A stretch of 7,035 bases of DNA from Acidobacteriota bacterium (GCA_021781255.1 JAJXXG010000549.1:1-7035); one strand, 5' to 3'. Positions 1 through 6,754 are shown, counted from the first letter of the stretch. Notes: a model not told the origin generated them from the sequence alone. A program made the numbers and translations.

Positions 1-1
1 A

Positions 2-715
2 GAGCAGCCGGCGACAGCCCTGTCAATTGAAGAAGGTTCCGCGAGCGAATTGCAGCGGCACCGGGCCGTGGCGGCGGTGGAGATGGCGCGTTACTACGAA
101 GATGCGCGCAGACTGGCCGGGATGGTGACGCGATGGGCCGCGACGGTGCCGTCGAATCCACCGGGAAGGCATCGGTTTGTGATTACCTCAGGCGGTGGAC
201 CGGGGATTATGGAAGCAGCCAATCGCGGCGCGTATGAGGCGGGTGGCAAGTCGATTGGGCTGAATATCCGGCTGCCGTTTGAGCAGCATCCGAACCCGTA
301 TATTACCCCGGAGCTGAACTTCGAGTTTCACTACTTCTTCATGCGGAAGCTGTGGTTTGCCTATCTGGCGAAGGCGCTGGTGGTCTTTCCCGGTGGATTT
401 GGGACGCTGGACGAGATGTTTGAGCTGTTGACGCTGTCGCAGACCCACAAACTGGCCAAAAAGATGACGGTGGTGATCTATGGGTCAGAGTACTGGAAGC
501 GTGTGATCAACCTGAATGCCCTGGTCGATTGCGGATCGATTTCGCCAAGGGATGTCGAGCTTTTCCAGTTTGCCGATACGCCAGAAGAGGCGTTTGCGAT
601 GCTGCGGGATGGGTTGACGGCAAATCATCTTTCAGCAGAGCCTGTTGCTTCGGCAGAACCGGCCATCCAAATCGAAGCATTTCTTGGTCCGGAATTTGCC
701 AAAACCAACGTATAG
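2..715 (+). CDS. LOG-family (TIGR00730-like) nucleotide phosphoribohydrolase-like protein, 5' partial
   Basis: The frame is open to the window edge, so the gene starts upstream; 237 codons are visible and the stop is TAG at 713-715. A TTG at 50 could be read as a start, but the 16 codons before it are open and no ribosome site precedes it, so I treat it as internal. Two hallmark motifs are present: GGGPGIMEAA (bases 191-220) and PGGFGTLDE (bases 389-415). Together they are the nucleotide-binding and catalytic signature of the LOG or 'lysine decarboxylase-like' Rossmann fold. Characterised members cleave ribose 5-phosphate from cytokinin or purine nucleoside 5'-monophosphates; none has true lysine decarboxylase activity. 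The substrate here cannot be told from sequence. The visible N-terminal part suggests a longer form than the roughly 190-residue short LOG proteins. After the fold there is a tail of about 45 residues with low-complexity Ala/Glu/Pro content. A PHP-domain gene follows on the same strand after a 202-bp gap. Confidence 0.88.
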   Translation, partial: EQPATALSIEEGSASELQRHRAVAAVEMARYYEDARRLAGMVTRWAATVPSNPPGRHRFVITSGGGPGIMEAANRGAYEAGGKSIGLNIRLPFEQHPNPYITPELNFEFHYFFMRKLWFAYLAKALVVFPGGFGTLDEMFELLTLSQTHKLAKKMTVVIYGSEYWKRVINLNALVDCGSISPRDVELFQFADTPEEAFAMLRDGLTANHLSAEPVASAEPAIQIEAFLGPEFAKTNV

Positions 716-917
716 TGGACGATAGGACTCGGTCGCAGGCTGGGAAGTTGTGAGTGTCAGAATGTCGGAGAGACCCGAAAAATACGTACTTAGTCCGGCT
801 AAAGTCCGGAGAAACGCTGCGATTGAACGGAAATTCGCGGGGTTTTCACGGTCTGTTGATGAGTGGACGGCGATACTGAAACCGCAGATTGAGCGGATCA
901 GGAGGACGACCGACCCT
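716..917. other. leader region between LOG and PHP genes
   Basis: This 202-bp stretch has lower GC and more rare-looking codons (AGA, AGG, ATA) than the genes on either side, so I read it as non-coding leader. It contains the 7-mer agtccgg twice, at 792-798 and 803-809, spaced one helical turn (11 bp) apart, and an AGGAGG at its 3' end. I see no convincing -35/-10 pair and no terminator hairpin. If translation of the PHP gene really began at the GTG at 750, most of this would instead be coding sequence for 56 extra residues. Confidence 0.45.
900..905 (+). promoter_or_regulatory. Shine-Dalgarno AGGAGG for the PHP-domain gene
   Basis: A perfect AGGAGG lies 12 nt before the ATG at 918. The spacing is somewhat long, but it is the strongest ribosome site in the region and favours 918 over the GTG at 750 or the ATG at 762. 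The GTG at 750 has only GGGAAG two bases upstream, which is too close to serve it. Confidence 0.5.
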
Positions 918-2081
918 ATGCCATCAACCTCGATCTCATATCTTTGGCGCGACCCTCGCCCCGTTGAAAAATACTCAACAGGCGTTTCGCTGCACAGCCA
1001 CACGAACCAGTCGCAGGAGACGCTTTCCTTTGTGGCGGACTGGACGGCGCAATATGGGTTTGTGCGTCCGCTGATGCGATATCTGGATCGGCGATCGTGG
1101 GATCGTCATGGCATCCGCATTGACTGGCTGCGCAGCTACTGGACGCCGCCGCTGACGCCCAAGCTGGCGTGGGATCTGGAAAGCGGCCAGATCGAAAAGC
1201 TGGGGCTGCGCTCGCTGGTCTCCATCACGGATCATGACGACATTCGCGCACCGTTGATGTTGCGGACGATGGACCGTTCGCAGCATGTGCCGATCTCGGT
1301 CGAGTGGTCGGCACCCTATAGTGAGGTGCAGTCGTTTCACATCGGTGTGCATAATCTGCCAAGTGCGCGAGCGGCGGAGTGGATTGCCAGGTTGAACGCG
1401 TTTACGGCGAATCCGGCGGACGAACAACTGGGCGAGATTCTGGCGGAACTGAATCAGGAACGCGATGTGCTGGTGGTGTTGAACCATCCGATGTGGGATT
1501 TGTATCTGATCGGGCGGGATCGCCATAACTTTCTGGCGAATGAGTTTCTGCTGAAGTACGGCAACTATTTTCACGCACTGGAGCTGAACGGGCTGCGGAA
1601 CTGGGCGGAGAATCGCGCGGCGCGGCGGCTGGCCGAGCAGTGGAATATGCTGCTGGTGGCGGGCGGCGACCGGCATGGCGTGGAAGCGAACGCGAACATC
1701 AACCTGACGAATGCGAGCAGCTTCACGGAGTTTGTGCACGAGGTGCGCTACGAGCGGCGCAGCGAGGTGCTCTTCATGCCGCAGTATGCTGAGCCGTGGA
1801 AGATGCGCATTCTGCAATCGACGATCGATGCGATACGGGATTTTCCAGAGTTTCCCCTGGGTTCGCAGTGCTGGGATGATCGCGTCTTTCATCCGGATGC
1901 CAGCGGCGAGATTCGCCCGTTGAGCGCGATCTGGCCGCGGGGTCAGGCACCGCGCTCGATGCGGATGATTCTGGCAACGGCACGGTCGCTGGGTCGGCGT
2001 CCGCTCAGCTCGAGTCTGCGCTATGCGTGGAGTGATGCCGACGAGCTGCGCTTTGAACTGGGCGAGCGCGAGACGGCCTAA
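918..2081 (+). CDS. PHP-domain metal-dependent phosphoesterase-like protein
   Basis: This is a 387-residue protein with the ordered metal-ligand motifs of a PHP (polymerase and histidinol phosphatase) domain. These are HSH at 26-28 (within LHSHTN), TDHDD at 104-108, E129 within SVEWS, H141 and H145, NHP with H190, and a C-terminal DxH, D251 and H253 within GGDRHG. These residues normally bind two or three Mn, Zn or Fe ions for phosphoester hydrolysis. The protein is cytoplasmic as far as can be seen, with no signal peptide or membrane span. The substrate is unknown; the protein is longer than minimal PHP phosphatases, with an insert of about 75 residues between the first two motifs and a C-terminal extension after about 260. 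The start was chosen from the AGGAGG at 900-905 and the compositional change there; starts at GTG 750 (443 residues) or ATG 762 stay in frame and are possible. It sits between a LOG-type gene and a glycosyltransferase, so a role in nucleotide or glycoconjugate metabolism is a guess. Confidence 0.85.
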   Translation: MPSTSISYLWRDPRPVEKYSTGVSLHSHTNQSQETLSFVADWTAQYGFVRPLMRYLDRRSWDRHGIRIDWLRSYWTPPLTPKLAWDLESGQIEKLGLRSLVSITDHDDIRAPLMLRTMDRSQHVPISVEWSAPYSEVQSFHIGVHNLPSARAAEWIARLNAFTANPADEQLGEILAELNQERDVLVVLNHPMWDLYLIGRDRHNFLANEFLLKYGNYFHALELNGLRNWAENRAARRLAEQWNMLLVAGGDRHGVEANANINLTNASSFTEFVHEVRYERRSEVLFMPQYAEPWKMRILQSTIDAIRDFPEFPLGSQCWDDRVFHPDASGEIRPLSAIWPRGQAPRSMRMILATARSLGRRPLSSSLRYAWSDADELRFELGERETA

Positions 2082-2115
2082 GAAGCCGTCGCGGAGAAAC
2101 AGCAATCTCTGGTCA

Positions 2116-2137
2116 GGGAAGTATCCGGGAAGTATCC
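2116..2137. repeat. perfect tandem duplication of an 11-mer
   Basis: The unit gggaagtatcc occurs twice back to back, at 2116-2126 and 2127-2137, in the 120-bp gap between the PHP and glycosyltransferase genes. It may be a simple slippage duplication or a pair of protein-binding sites on the same DNA face. The gap shows no other gene. Confidence 0.85.
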
Positions 2138-2157
2138 ACCAAGGCCCGAACCGCAGG

Positions 2158-2176
2158 GGCGCAGGGTTTGTGCGCC
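2158..2176 (+). terminator. weak terminator- or attenuator-like hairpin
   Basis: GGCGCA at 2158-2163 pairs with TGCGCC at 2171-2176 around a 7-nt loop, and TGTTTGC follows. The six-pair GC-rich stem suits a weak intrinsic terminator for the PHP gene. The T-run is poor and the hairpin ends only 14 bases before the glycosyltransferase ribosome site, so it could equally be an attenuator or have no function. Confidence 0.3.
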
Positions 2177-2201
2177 TGTTTGCAGCCATCAGGAGTCCGC
2201 A

Positions 2202-3464
2202 ATGTCTTCTCTCTCCCTCACCGCGCAGTTGCCGCGCGTGGCGTATTTCCCTGATTCGTTTCATGAGGTGAATGGAGTGGCGCATACCAGTCGCCACTTT
2301 GAAGCCTTTGCGCGAAGGCGAAATCTGCCGTTTCTGTGTGTGCGAGCCGGGGAGCGCAGCCCGGCGCTGCGGCGAGAAGGCAATGTGTGGACTCTGGAGC
2401 TGCCGCGCGGGGTGCTTTCATTTGCACTGGAGAAAGATCTGAGCTTCGATCCGGCGTATGCTCGCCACATTCCGGCGATTGGCGACGTGCTGGAAGAGTT
2501 TGCGCCAACGCTGGTCCACATCACCGGGCCGAGCGAACTGGGAATGCTGGGCGCGGCGGTGGCCGCGCAGCATGGTTTGCCGTTGGCGGCAAGCTGGCAC
2601 ACGAATGTGCACGAGTATCTGGCGCGGCGATCGGAGTGGCTATTTAAGCTGTTGCCAGGCGAGCAGCCGCGCACGGCGAGCCGCATGGTGGAAGAGTGGA
2701 CGCTGGCGGCGACTGCGCAATTGTATGCACGGGCGCAGGTGCTGTTCGCGCCGAGCGAGGCGCTGGGTGAGCAGTTGACCGGGCTGACCGGACGACCATG
2801 CCATCGTATGCCGCGCGGCGTGGATACGAGCCTGTTCACTCCGGCGCGGCGGCGGCGCCAGTCGGAAGCTTTCACGCTGGGGTTTGTGGGTCGGCTGTCG
2901 GTGGAGAAAAACGTGGCGTTGCTGGCGGCGATTCACGATCAGCTTCATGCAGCCGGGCTGCGGGATATTCGGTTTGTGGTGGTGGGCCAGGGAAGCGAAG
3001 AGGCGATGCTGCGCGAACGGATGCCGGATTCGGAGTTTGCCGGCGTGTTGCGCGGTGAGGCGCTGGCGGCAGCATACGCGGCGATGGACCTGTTTGTATT
3101 TCCGTCGCATACCGATACCTTTGGCAATGTGGTGCTGGAGGCGTTGGCCTCAGGAGTGCCGACGGTTGTGACGCCGGATGGCGGCCCGGCGACGATTGTG
3201 CGCGAGGCAGCGCGTGTAGTGGGAGGACCGGTGGGATGCATTGCGCCGGATGCGGAATTTGCAGCGGCGGTTGAAGCGCTGGTGGAAGGTCCGGAGCGGC
3301 TGGCGGTGATGCGGGCCAATGCGCGCAGGTTTGCGCTGACAGCCACCTGGGATGCGGTCTTCGAGGGCGTGTATGAGGGCTACGGCGATGCGCTGCGAGG
3401 GGAAGCGGGGAACCGTGTGGAAGCGATGCCGGTGAGCGAAGCGACGGCGCGGCTCAGCGCATGA
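2202..3464 (+). CDS. GT4-type (GT-B fold) glycosyltransferase
   Basis: This 420-residue protein has both halves of a GT-B glycosyltransferase. The N-terminal acceptor domain begins PRVAYFPDSF and carries the NGVAHT loop at 24-29, which is typical of the family. The C-terminal nucleotide-sugar domain shows PRGVD at 204-208, FVGRLSVEKN at 228-237, VVVGQG at 259-264, and PSHTDTFGNVVLEA at 301-314. The catalytic EX7E motif appears as D305-X7-E313. The TDTFGNVVLEA form is that of lipid-directed mannosyl- or sulfoquinovosyl-transferase-like GT4 enzymes, so transfer of a sugar to a glycolipid or polysaccharide precursor is a reasonable inference; donor and acceptor are unknown. No membrane segment is seen, as usual for peripheral GT-B enzymes. 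AGGAG at 2191-2195, six bases before the ATG, fixes the start. The last 11 bases overlap the convergent end of accD. Confidence 0.92.
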   Translation: MSSLSLTAQLPRVAYFPDSFHEVNGVAHTSRHFEAFARRRNLPFLCVRAGERSPALRREGNVWTLELPRGVLSFALEKDLSFDPAYARHIPAIGDVLEEFAPTLVHITGPSELGMLGAAVAAQHGLPLAASWHTNVHEYLARRSEWLFKLLPGEQPRTASRMVEEWTLAATAQLYARAQVLFAPSEALGEQLTGLTGRPCHRMPRGVDTSLFTPARRRRQSEAFTLGFVGRLSVEKNVALLAAIHDQLHAAGLRDIRFVVVGQGSEEAMLRERMPDSEFAGVLRGEALAAAYAAMDLFVFPSHTDTFGNVVLEALASGVPTVVTPDGGPATIVREAARVVGGPVGCIAPDAEFAAAVEALVEGPERLAVMRANARRFALTATWDAVFEGVYEGYGDALRGEAGNRVEAMPVSEATARLSA

Positions 3465-4299
3465 AGTCCAGGGCGCGGGCGATGTAACCTTTGAGTTCGG
3501 CGCGTGGAACGACGGCGTCGAGGAAGCCATGTTCGAGCAGGAACTCTGAGCGCTGGAAGCCTTCGGGGAGCTTCTGGCGGATGGTCTGCTCGATGACGCG
3601 CGGTCCGGCGAAGCCGATGAGCGCGCCAGGTTCAGCGATGTTGAGGTCGCCGAGCATGGCAAAGCTGGCGGTGACGCCGCCGGTGGTCGGGTCGGTGAGC
3701 ACGCAGAGGTAAGGCAGGCCCAGGTCGTCCATTTGCGCCAGGCCGGTGGCGATCTTGGCCAGTTGCATGAGGCTGACAACGCCCTCCATCATGCGCGCGC
3801 CGCCGGAAGCGGCAAGAATGATGAGCGCGCTGCGCGTCTCCAGGCAGCGGTCGATGGCGCGGGCGATGGTCTCACCCACAACCGCGCCCATGCTGCCGCC
3901 GATGAAGCTGTATTCCATGGCGCTGACGACGACCGGATGCGGGCCGATGTGTCCAACGGCGTTGACGATGGCGTCGCGCAGGCCGGTCTGATGCTGGGCA
4001 GCGGCGAGACGTTCACGGTAGGGCTTGCGATCGACAAACTGAAGCGGATCGGTGGATTCAAGATTCCCATCGACGAGGGTGTAACCCGGCTCCAGCAGAT
4101 GGGCAATGCGCTCTCGCGCACCCATCTTGAAGTGGTAGCCGCACTTGGGACAGACGTTCAGATTCGCTTGAATGTCGGCCTTGAAGAGAATCTGGCGGCA
4201 GCCGTCGCATTTGGTCCACAGACCTTCCGTGCGGACGCGTGACTCTTCGCTTTCCGCCGCACCCTCTACGCTGGAATCTGCTCGCTTGAACCAGGACAT
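3454..4299 (-). CDS. accD: acetyl-CoA carboxylase carboxyltransferase, beta subunit
   Basis: AccD, with AccA, moves the carboxyl group from carboxybiotin on the carrier protein to acetyl-CoA, giving malonyl-CoA for fatty acid synthesis in the cytoplasm. The 281-residue length is normal. The N-terminal zinc ribbon is intact with C31, C34, C50 and C53 (CX2C-X15-CX2C), after a short acidic linker. The crotonase-like carboxyltransferase core follows: GGSMGAVVGE at 134-143, SGGARM at 165-170 (oxyanion and CoA site), and DPTTGGVTAS at 203-212. It is the last gene of the minus-strand run, 39 bp after the cupin gene, and its stop overlaps the end of the glycosyltransferase gene on the other strand. 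The ribosome site is poor (GGGTAGG only two bases before ATG). accD is more often found beside folC or trp genes, so this neighbourhood is not the usual one. Confidence 0.97.
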   Translation of the reverse strand: MSWFKRADSSVEGAAESEESRVRTEGLWTKCDGCRQILFKADIQANLNVCPKCGYHFKMGARERIAHLLEPGYTLVDGNLESTDPLQFVDRKPYRERLAAAQHQTGLRDAIVNAVGHIGPHPVVVSAMEYSFIGGSMGAVVGETIARAIDRCLETRSALIILAASGGARMMEGVVSLMQLAKIATGLAQMDDLGLPYLCVLTDPTTGGVTASFAMLGDLNIAEPGALIGFAGPRVIEQTIRQKLPEGFQRSEFLLEHGFLDAVVPRAELKGYIARALDFMR

Positions 4300-4308
4300 A
4301 ACCTACCC

Positions 4309-4314
4309 ATTGTA
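4309..4314 (-). promoter_or_regulatory. possible -10 element for accD
   Basis: On the minus strand TACAAT (five of six to consensus) ends nine bases before the accD ATG. I see no good -35 at 16-18 bp; the nearest resemblance, CTGACG, is 22 bp away and overlaps the cupin stop. If used, transcription would begin only a few bases before the ATG, giving a nearly leaderless mRNA, which would fit the weak ribosome site. Confidence 0.22.
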
Positions 4315-4338
4315 CCGGACGAACGGCCCGGGCCGACG

Positions 4339-4695
4339 TCAGCGTCGCAGATAGGCGTCGGTTCCGTTGAGCCAGTCGGCGCGAGGTGGCTGGAAGATGT
4401 CGAGATCGACGGTGTCTTCGAGGGCGAAGGCTTCGTGTGGAAGGTTGGGCGGGATGCAAAGCACTTCGCCGGCGCGAACGGTAACTTCACGGTCATCGAA
4501 GACGAAACGGAGCGCGCCGGAGAGGATGTAGGTGATCTGTTCGTTGGGATGGCTATGACGAGGCACGTGCGCGTCCTTTGCGAGCAGGATGCGAGCGAGC
4601 ATGGTATCGGTGCCGACGACGAAGTGGCGATCAATGCCGGTCTTCATGGGTTCGAGCGGCAGGTCGCTCCAGCGGTAGTGTTGTGCCTGGTCCAT
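4339..4695 (-). CDS. single-domain cupin protein
   Basis: This 118-residue protein is one small beta-barrel cupin. Motif 1 appears as HxH (H47, H49), E52 and G60 in HVPRHSHPNEQITYILSG. Motif 2 appears as PPNLPHEA with H87 as the remaining metal ligand. The four ligands H47, H49, E52 and H87 are all present, so it should bind a divalent metal. Such small cupins include sugar-binding, dioxygenase-like and sensor proteins, and the sequence does not decide among them. It has no DNA-binding domain and no signal peptide. The start is supported by AGGAG at 4703-4707 with seven bases to the ATG. It starts 17 bp after the cobO stop and lies 39 bp before accD, so it is probably co-transcribed with cobO. 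Confidence 0.88.
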   Translation of the reverse strand: MDQAQHYRWSDLPLEPMKTGIDRHFVVGTDTMLARILLAKDAHVPRHSHPNEQITYILSGALRFVFDDREVTVRAGEVLCIPPNLPHEAFALEDTVDLDIFQPPRADWLNGTDAYLRR

Positions 4696-4712
4696 GTGCC
4701 TTCTCCTGATCT

Positions 4713-5249
4713 TCAGTATTCGATGCCGCGCTGGGCAAGAATGCCTTTCTGGTAGGCGTGCTTGACCTCGCGCATCTCGGTGACGGTGTCTGCGATCTCG
4801 ACAAGCGAAGGGTGGGCGTTGCGCCCGGTAAGGATGACGTGGACCATCTCCGGGCGAGCGAGCAGCGCTTCGACGACGAGGGCGGGATCAAGCATGCCGT
4901 AGCCGATGGCGTAATTAATCTCGTCGAGGATGACGATATCCCATTCGCCGGAGAGAATGGCGGCGCGCGCTTCGTCCCAGGCTGCCTCGACCATGCGGAT
5001 ATCTTCCGGATCGGTTTCCGCACCGCCGACTTTGACGAAGCCTCGGCCAAGCTGCTTGAGGACGAAGTTGTCTCCGAAGGCTTTGACCCCGTCGAGTTCG
5101 CCGTAGTGCCAGGAGCCTTTGAGGAACTGAAGCATGAGAACGCGCATGCCCAGGCCGACGGCGCGCAGGCCAACGCCGAGAGCGGCCGTGGTTTTACCTT
5201 TGCCGGGGCCGGTGTGAATGAGGATGAGACCTTGTCGAGATTCGCTCAT
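4713..5249 (-). CDS. cobO: cob(I)yrinic acid a,c-diamide / corrinoid adenosyltransferase
   Basis: The enzyme transfers the 5'-deoxyadenosyl group of ATP to the cobalt of reduced corrinoids, a late step of adenosylcobalamin synthesis or salvage (CobO/CobA/BtuR family). The 178-residue length is close to the usual. A P-loop GPGKGKTT lies at 14-21, in the unusual position for triphosphate binding typical of this family. VLMLQFLKGSWHYGE follows at 37-51, then the Walker B-like VILDEINYA at 106-114, TGRN at 141-144, and the family C-terminal signature KGILAQRGIEY at 168-178. It is 33 bp after rlmH and 17 bp before the cupin gene. No cobalamin riboswitch and no other cobalamin gene is visible, so it may work in salvage. 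Its ribosome site is weak. Confidence 0.95.
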   Translation of the reverse strand: MSESRQGLILIHTGPGKGKTTAALGVGLRAVGLGMRVLMLQFLKGSWHYGELDGVKAFGDNFVLKQLGRGFVKVGGAETDPEDIRMVEAAWDEARAAILSGEWDIVILDEINYAIGYGMLDPALVVEALLARPEMVHVILTGRNAHPSLVEIADTVTEMREVKHAYQKGILAQRGIEY

Positions 5250-5282
5250 GATCCGATCAGAAGATGCTGGATGAGATTGACT

Positions 5283-5741
5283 TCAGTGGCCGCCGTGATA
5301 GGGGTGTCCAGCCAGAATTGTACATGCGCGGTAGAGCTGCTCGGCGGCCACGAGCCGAGCGAGTTCGTGAGCCATTGTGATGGCGCCAAAAGAGAGCTGA
5401 AGCTGGGCCTGGGTGCGTGCTGCTTCGGACCAGCCGTCGGGAGGCCCAATGGCGAAGACGAGGTGCTGCGCGCCGGAGTCGCGCCGGGCACCGAGCCAGG
5501 CGGCGAACTGCTCGGAGCGGAACGTGCGCCCGCGACTGTCGGCCAAAGCAAGTGTGGCGGGGGAGCGGGCGTGCTGGCGCGTAAACCAGGCGAGAAGCTC
5601 ATCCTCAGTCCGGAAAAGCTGGGTGCTCGCGGGGTGGTAGGGCTGGATGCGCTCGACGTAAAGGGCTGTGAGCGTCTCAAACGCGGCCTTTGCTCCGGTG
5701 CGCTGGGTGCGCGCGCCAATGTGGGCGAGGGTGATCTGCAT
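5283..5741 (-). CDS. rlmH: 23S rRNA (pseudouridine1915-N3)-methyltransferase
   Basis: RlmH is a small SPOUT methyltransferase that methylates pseudouridine 1915 (E. coli numbering) in helix 69 of 23S rRNA, using S-adenosylmethionine on assembled ribosomes. The 152-residue length is near the normal 155-160. Recognisable parts are the start MQITLAHIGA, LALADSRGRTFRSEQFA at 64-80, the cofactor-loop equivalent FAIGPPDGW at 96-104, AEQLYRA at 133-139, and the C-terminal HPYH at 146-149. The ATG at 5741 was chosen because RlmH proteins begin directly with this first strand; in-frame ATGs further upstream (for example 5819) would add unrelated residues. The cofactor loop differs from the usual IGGPEGL (Gly to Pro) and the TLPH segment reads TMAH, so the protein is somewhat divergent. 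It is the first gene of the minus-strand run. Confidence 0.93.
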   Translation of the reverse strand: MQITLAHIGARTQRTGAKAAFETLTALYVERIQPYHPASTQLFRTEDELLAWFTRQHARSPATLALADSRGRTFRSEQFAAWLGARRDSGAQHLVFAIGPPDGWSEAARTQAQLQLSFGAITMAHELARLVAAEQLYRACTILAGHPYHGGH

Positions 5742-5875
5742 GGCAGACTCAGTGTACGGCGCGTGGCTTGCCGGGTCTGTGAAGACATGGAGCGCTGCGA
5801 TTCGATAGACTGCGCTCATCGCGTGCGGAATCGTTTTTGTACCGGGAAAAGCGCGAACCGGATCGTGAGGATGGA
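5742..5875. other. divergent intergenic region between rlmH and araB
   Basis: This 134-bp region must carry the promoters for both the rlmH run and araB. A short AT-richer patch (gtttttgtacc) lies at about 5833-5843. I find no promoter pair good enough to call on either strand. GAGG at 5867-5870, five bases before the ATG at 5876, is the likely ribosome site for araB. Confidence 0.5.
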
Positions 5876-6754
5876 ATGCCCATCGTAGCTGGAGTGGACT
5901 TTGGCACGCTGAGCGTGCGCGTGACGCTGGTACACAGTGAGCGTGGACCGATTGGAACGGCTTCGTCGGAGTATCCGTTGCACCGCCGCCGTGAAGATCC
6001 GGACTTTGCCACGCAGTCGCACGACGAGCAGATGCGCGCACTGGTGCGGGCAATGCGCGCCGTGCTGGAGCAGACAGGAATTGCCGGCGAAGGTGTGGCG
6101 GCGCTGGCACTGGATACGACCGGGTCAAGCGTGATTGTGGTGGATGGCGAGATGCGTCCGCTGGACGACTACTACCTGTGGTGCGATCATCGCGCCCACG
6201 CTGAGGCGGCGGAGATTACCGCGAAGGCGCACGCGATGAAGCTGGAGGCGATCGACTGGTGCGGCGGCGTCTATTCGCATGAGTGGGGATTTGCCAAGCT
6301 GCTGCACTGGCTGCGGCACAATCCGGAGCAGCGCGCGCGGCTGGGAACGGCGTTGGAGCACTGCGATATGGTGGCCGCGACGCTGTGCGGCGTGACCGAG
6401 CCAGCCAGGGTGCGGCGGAGTGTCTGTGCGATGGGGCACAAGTGGCTGTGGAATCCCCGCTGGGGAGGATTTCCGCCGGAGGAGTTTCTGGTCGCGGTCG
6501 ATCCGCTGCTGGCGGGGGTGCGAGAGAAACTGGCCGGAGAGTTCCTGACCTCGGATCGCGTGGCGGGACACCTGAGTGCGGAGTGGGCCGAGGCGCTGGG
6601 CCTTCATGCCGGGATTCCGATTCCGGTGGGCGCCTTTGACGCGCACTGGGATGCGGTTGGCTCGCACATTCGCGAGGGTGATGTGGTGAATGTGGTGGGC
6701 ACCTCGACGTGCATCATTGCGATGGCGCGTGAGGCGCGGCTGGTCCCGGGTGTG
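5876..6754 (+). CDS. araB: ribulokinase, N-terminal part, 3' end replaced
   Basis: Ribulokinase phosphorylates L-ribulose with ATP to L-ribulose 5-phosphate in L-arabinose use. Residues 1-293 are a good FGGY-kinase N-terminal domain plus the beginning of the second. They include DFGT at 8-11 (phosphate binding), DTTGSS at 80-85, the sugar-binding YLWCDHRA at 100-107, GAFDAHWDAVG at 252-262 with D255 as the expected catalytic base, and GTST at 275-278. After LVPGV at 289-293 a ribulokinase would continue with something like CG and about 260-270 more residues of the ATP-binding lobe (normal length about 550). Instead the same frame continues as a different enzyme. The start is supported by GAGG at 5867-5870. 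As read, this product cannot be an active kinase. No araC, araA or araD is visible in the window. Confidence 0.85.

Noticed and set aside
50..715. Complete LOG gene starting at the TTG at position 50
   Set aside because: The frame is open back to the window edge, no ribosome site precedes the TTG, and the upstream codons look coding, so the gene is partial.
975..2297. 440-codon open frame on the minus strand opposite the PHP gene
   Set aside because: It mirrors a well-supported PHP gene, is rich in Arg/His/Gln/Pro with no recognisable motif, and is expected from strong G/C third-position bias.
5250..5282. Possible cobalamin riboswitch before cobO
   Set aside because: The gap is only 33 bp, far too short for the aptamer, and no B12-box-like sequence is seen there or upstream of rlmH.
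5742..5819. N-terminal extension of RlmH from upstream in-frame ATG codons
   Set aside because: The RlmH fold begins directly at MQITLAHIG; the added residues have no family match and would use up the promoter region.
4758..5888. 376-codon plus-strand frame opposite cobO and rlmH
   Set aside because: Both opposite genes have clear family motifs; this frame crosses both and the intergenic region, is Gly/Ala/Asp-rich, and shows no domain.
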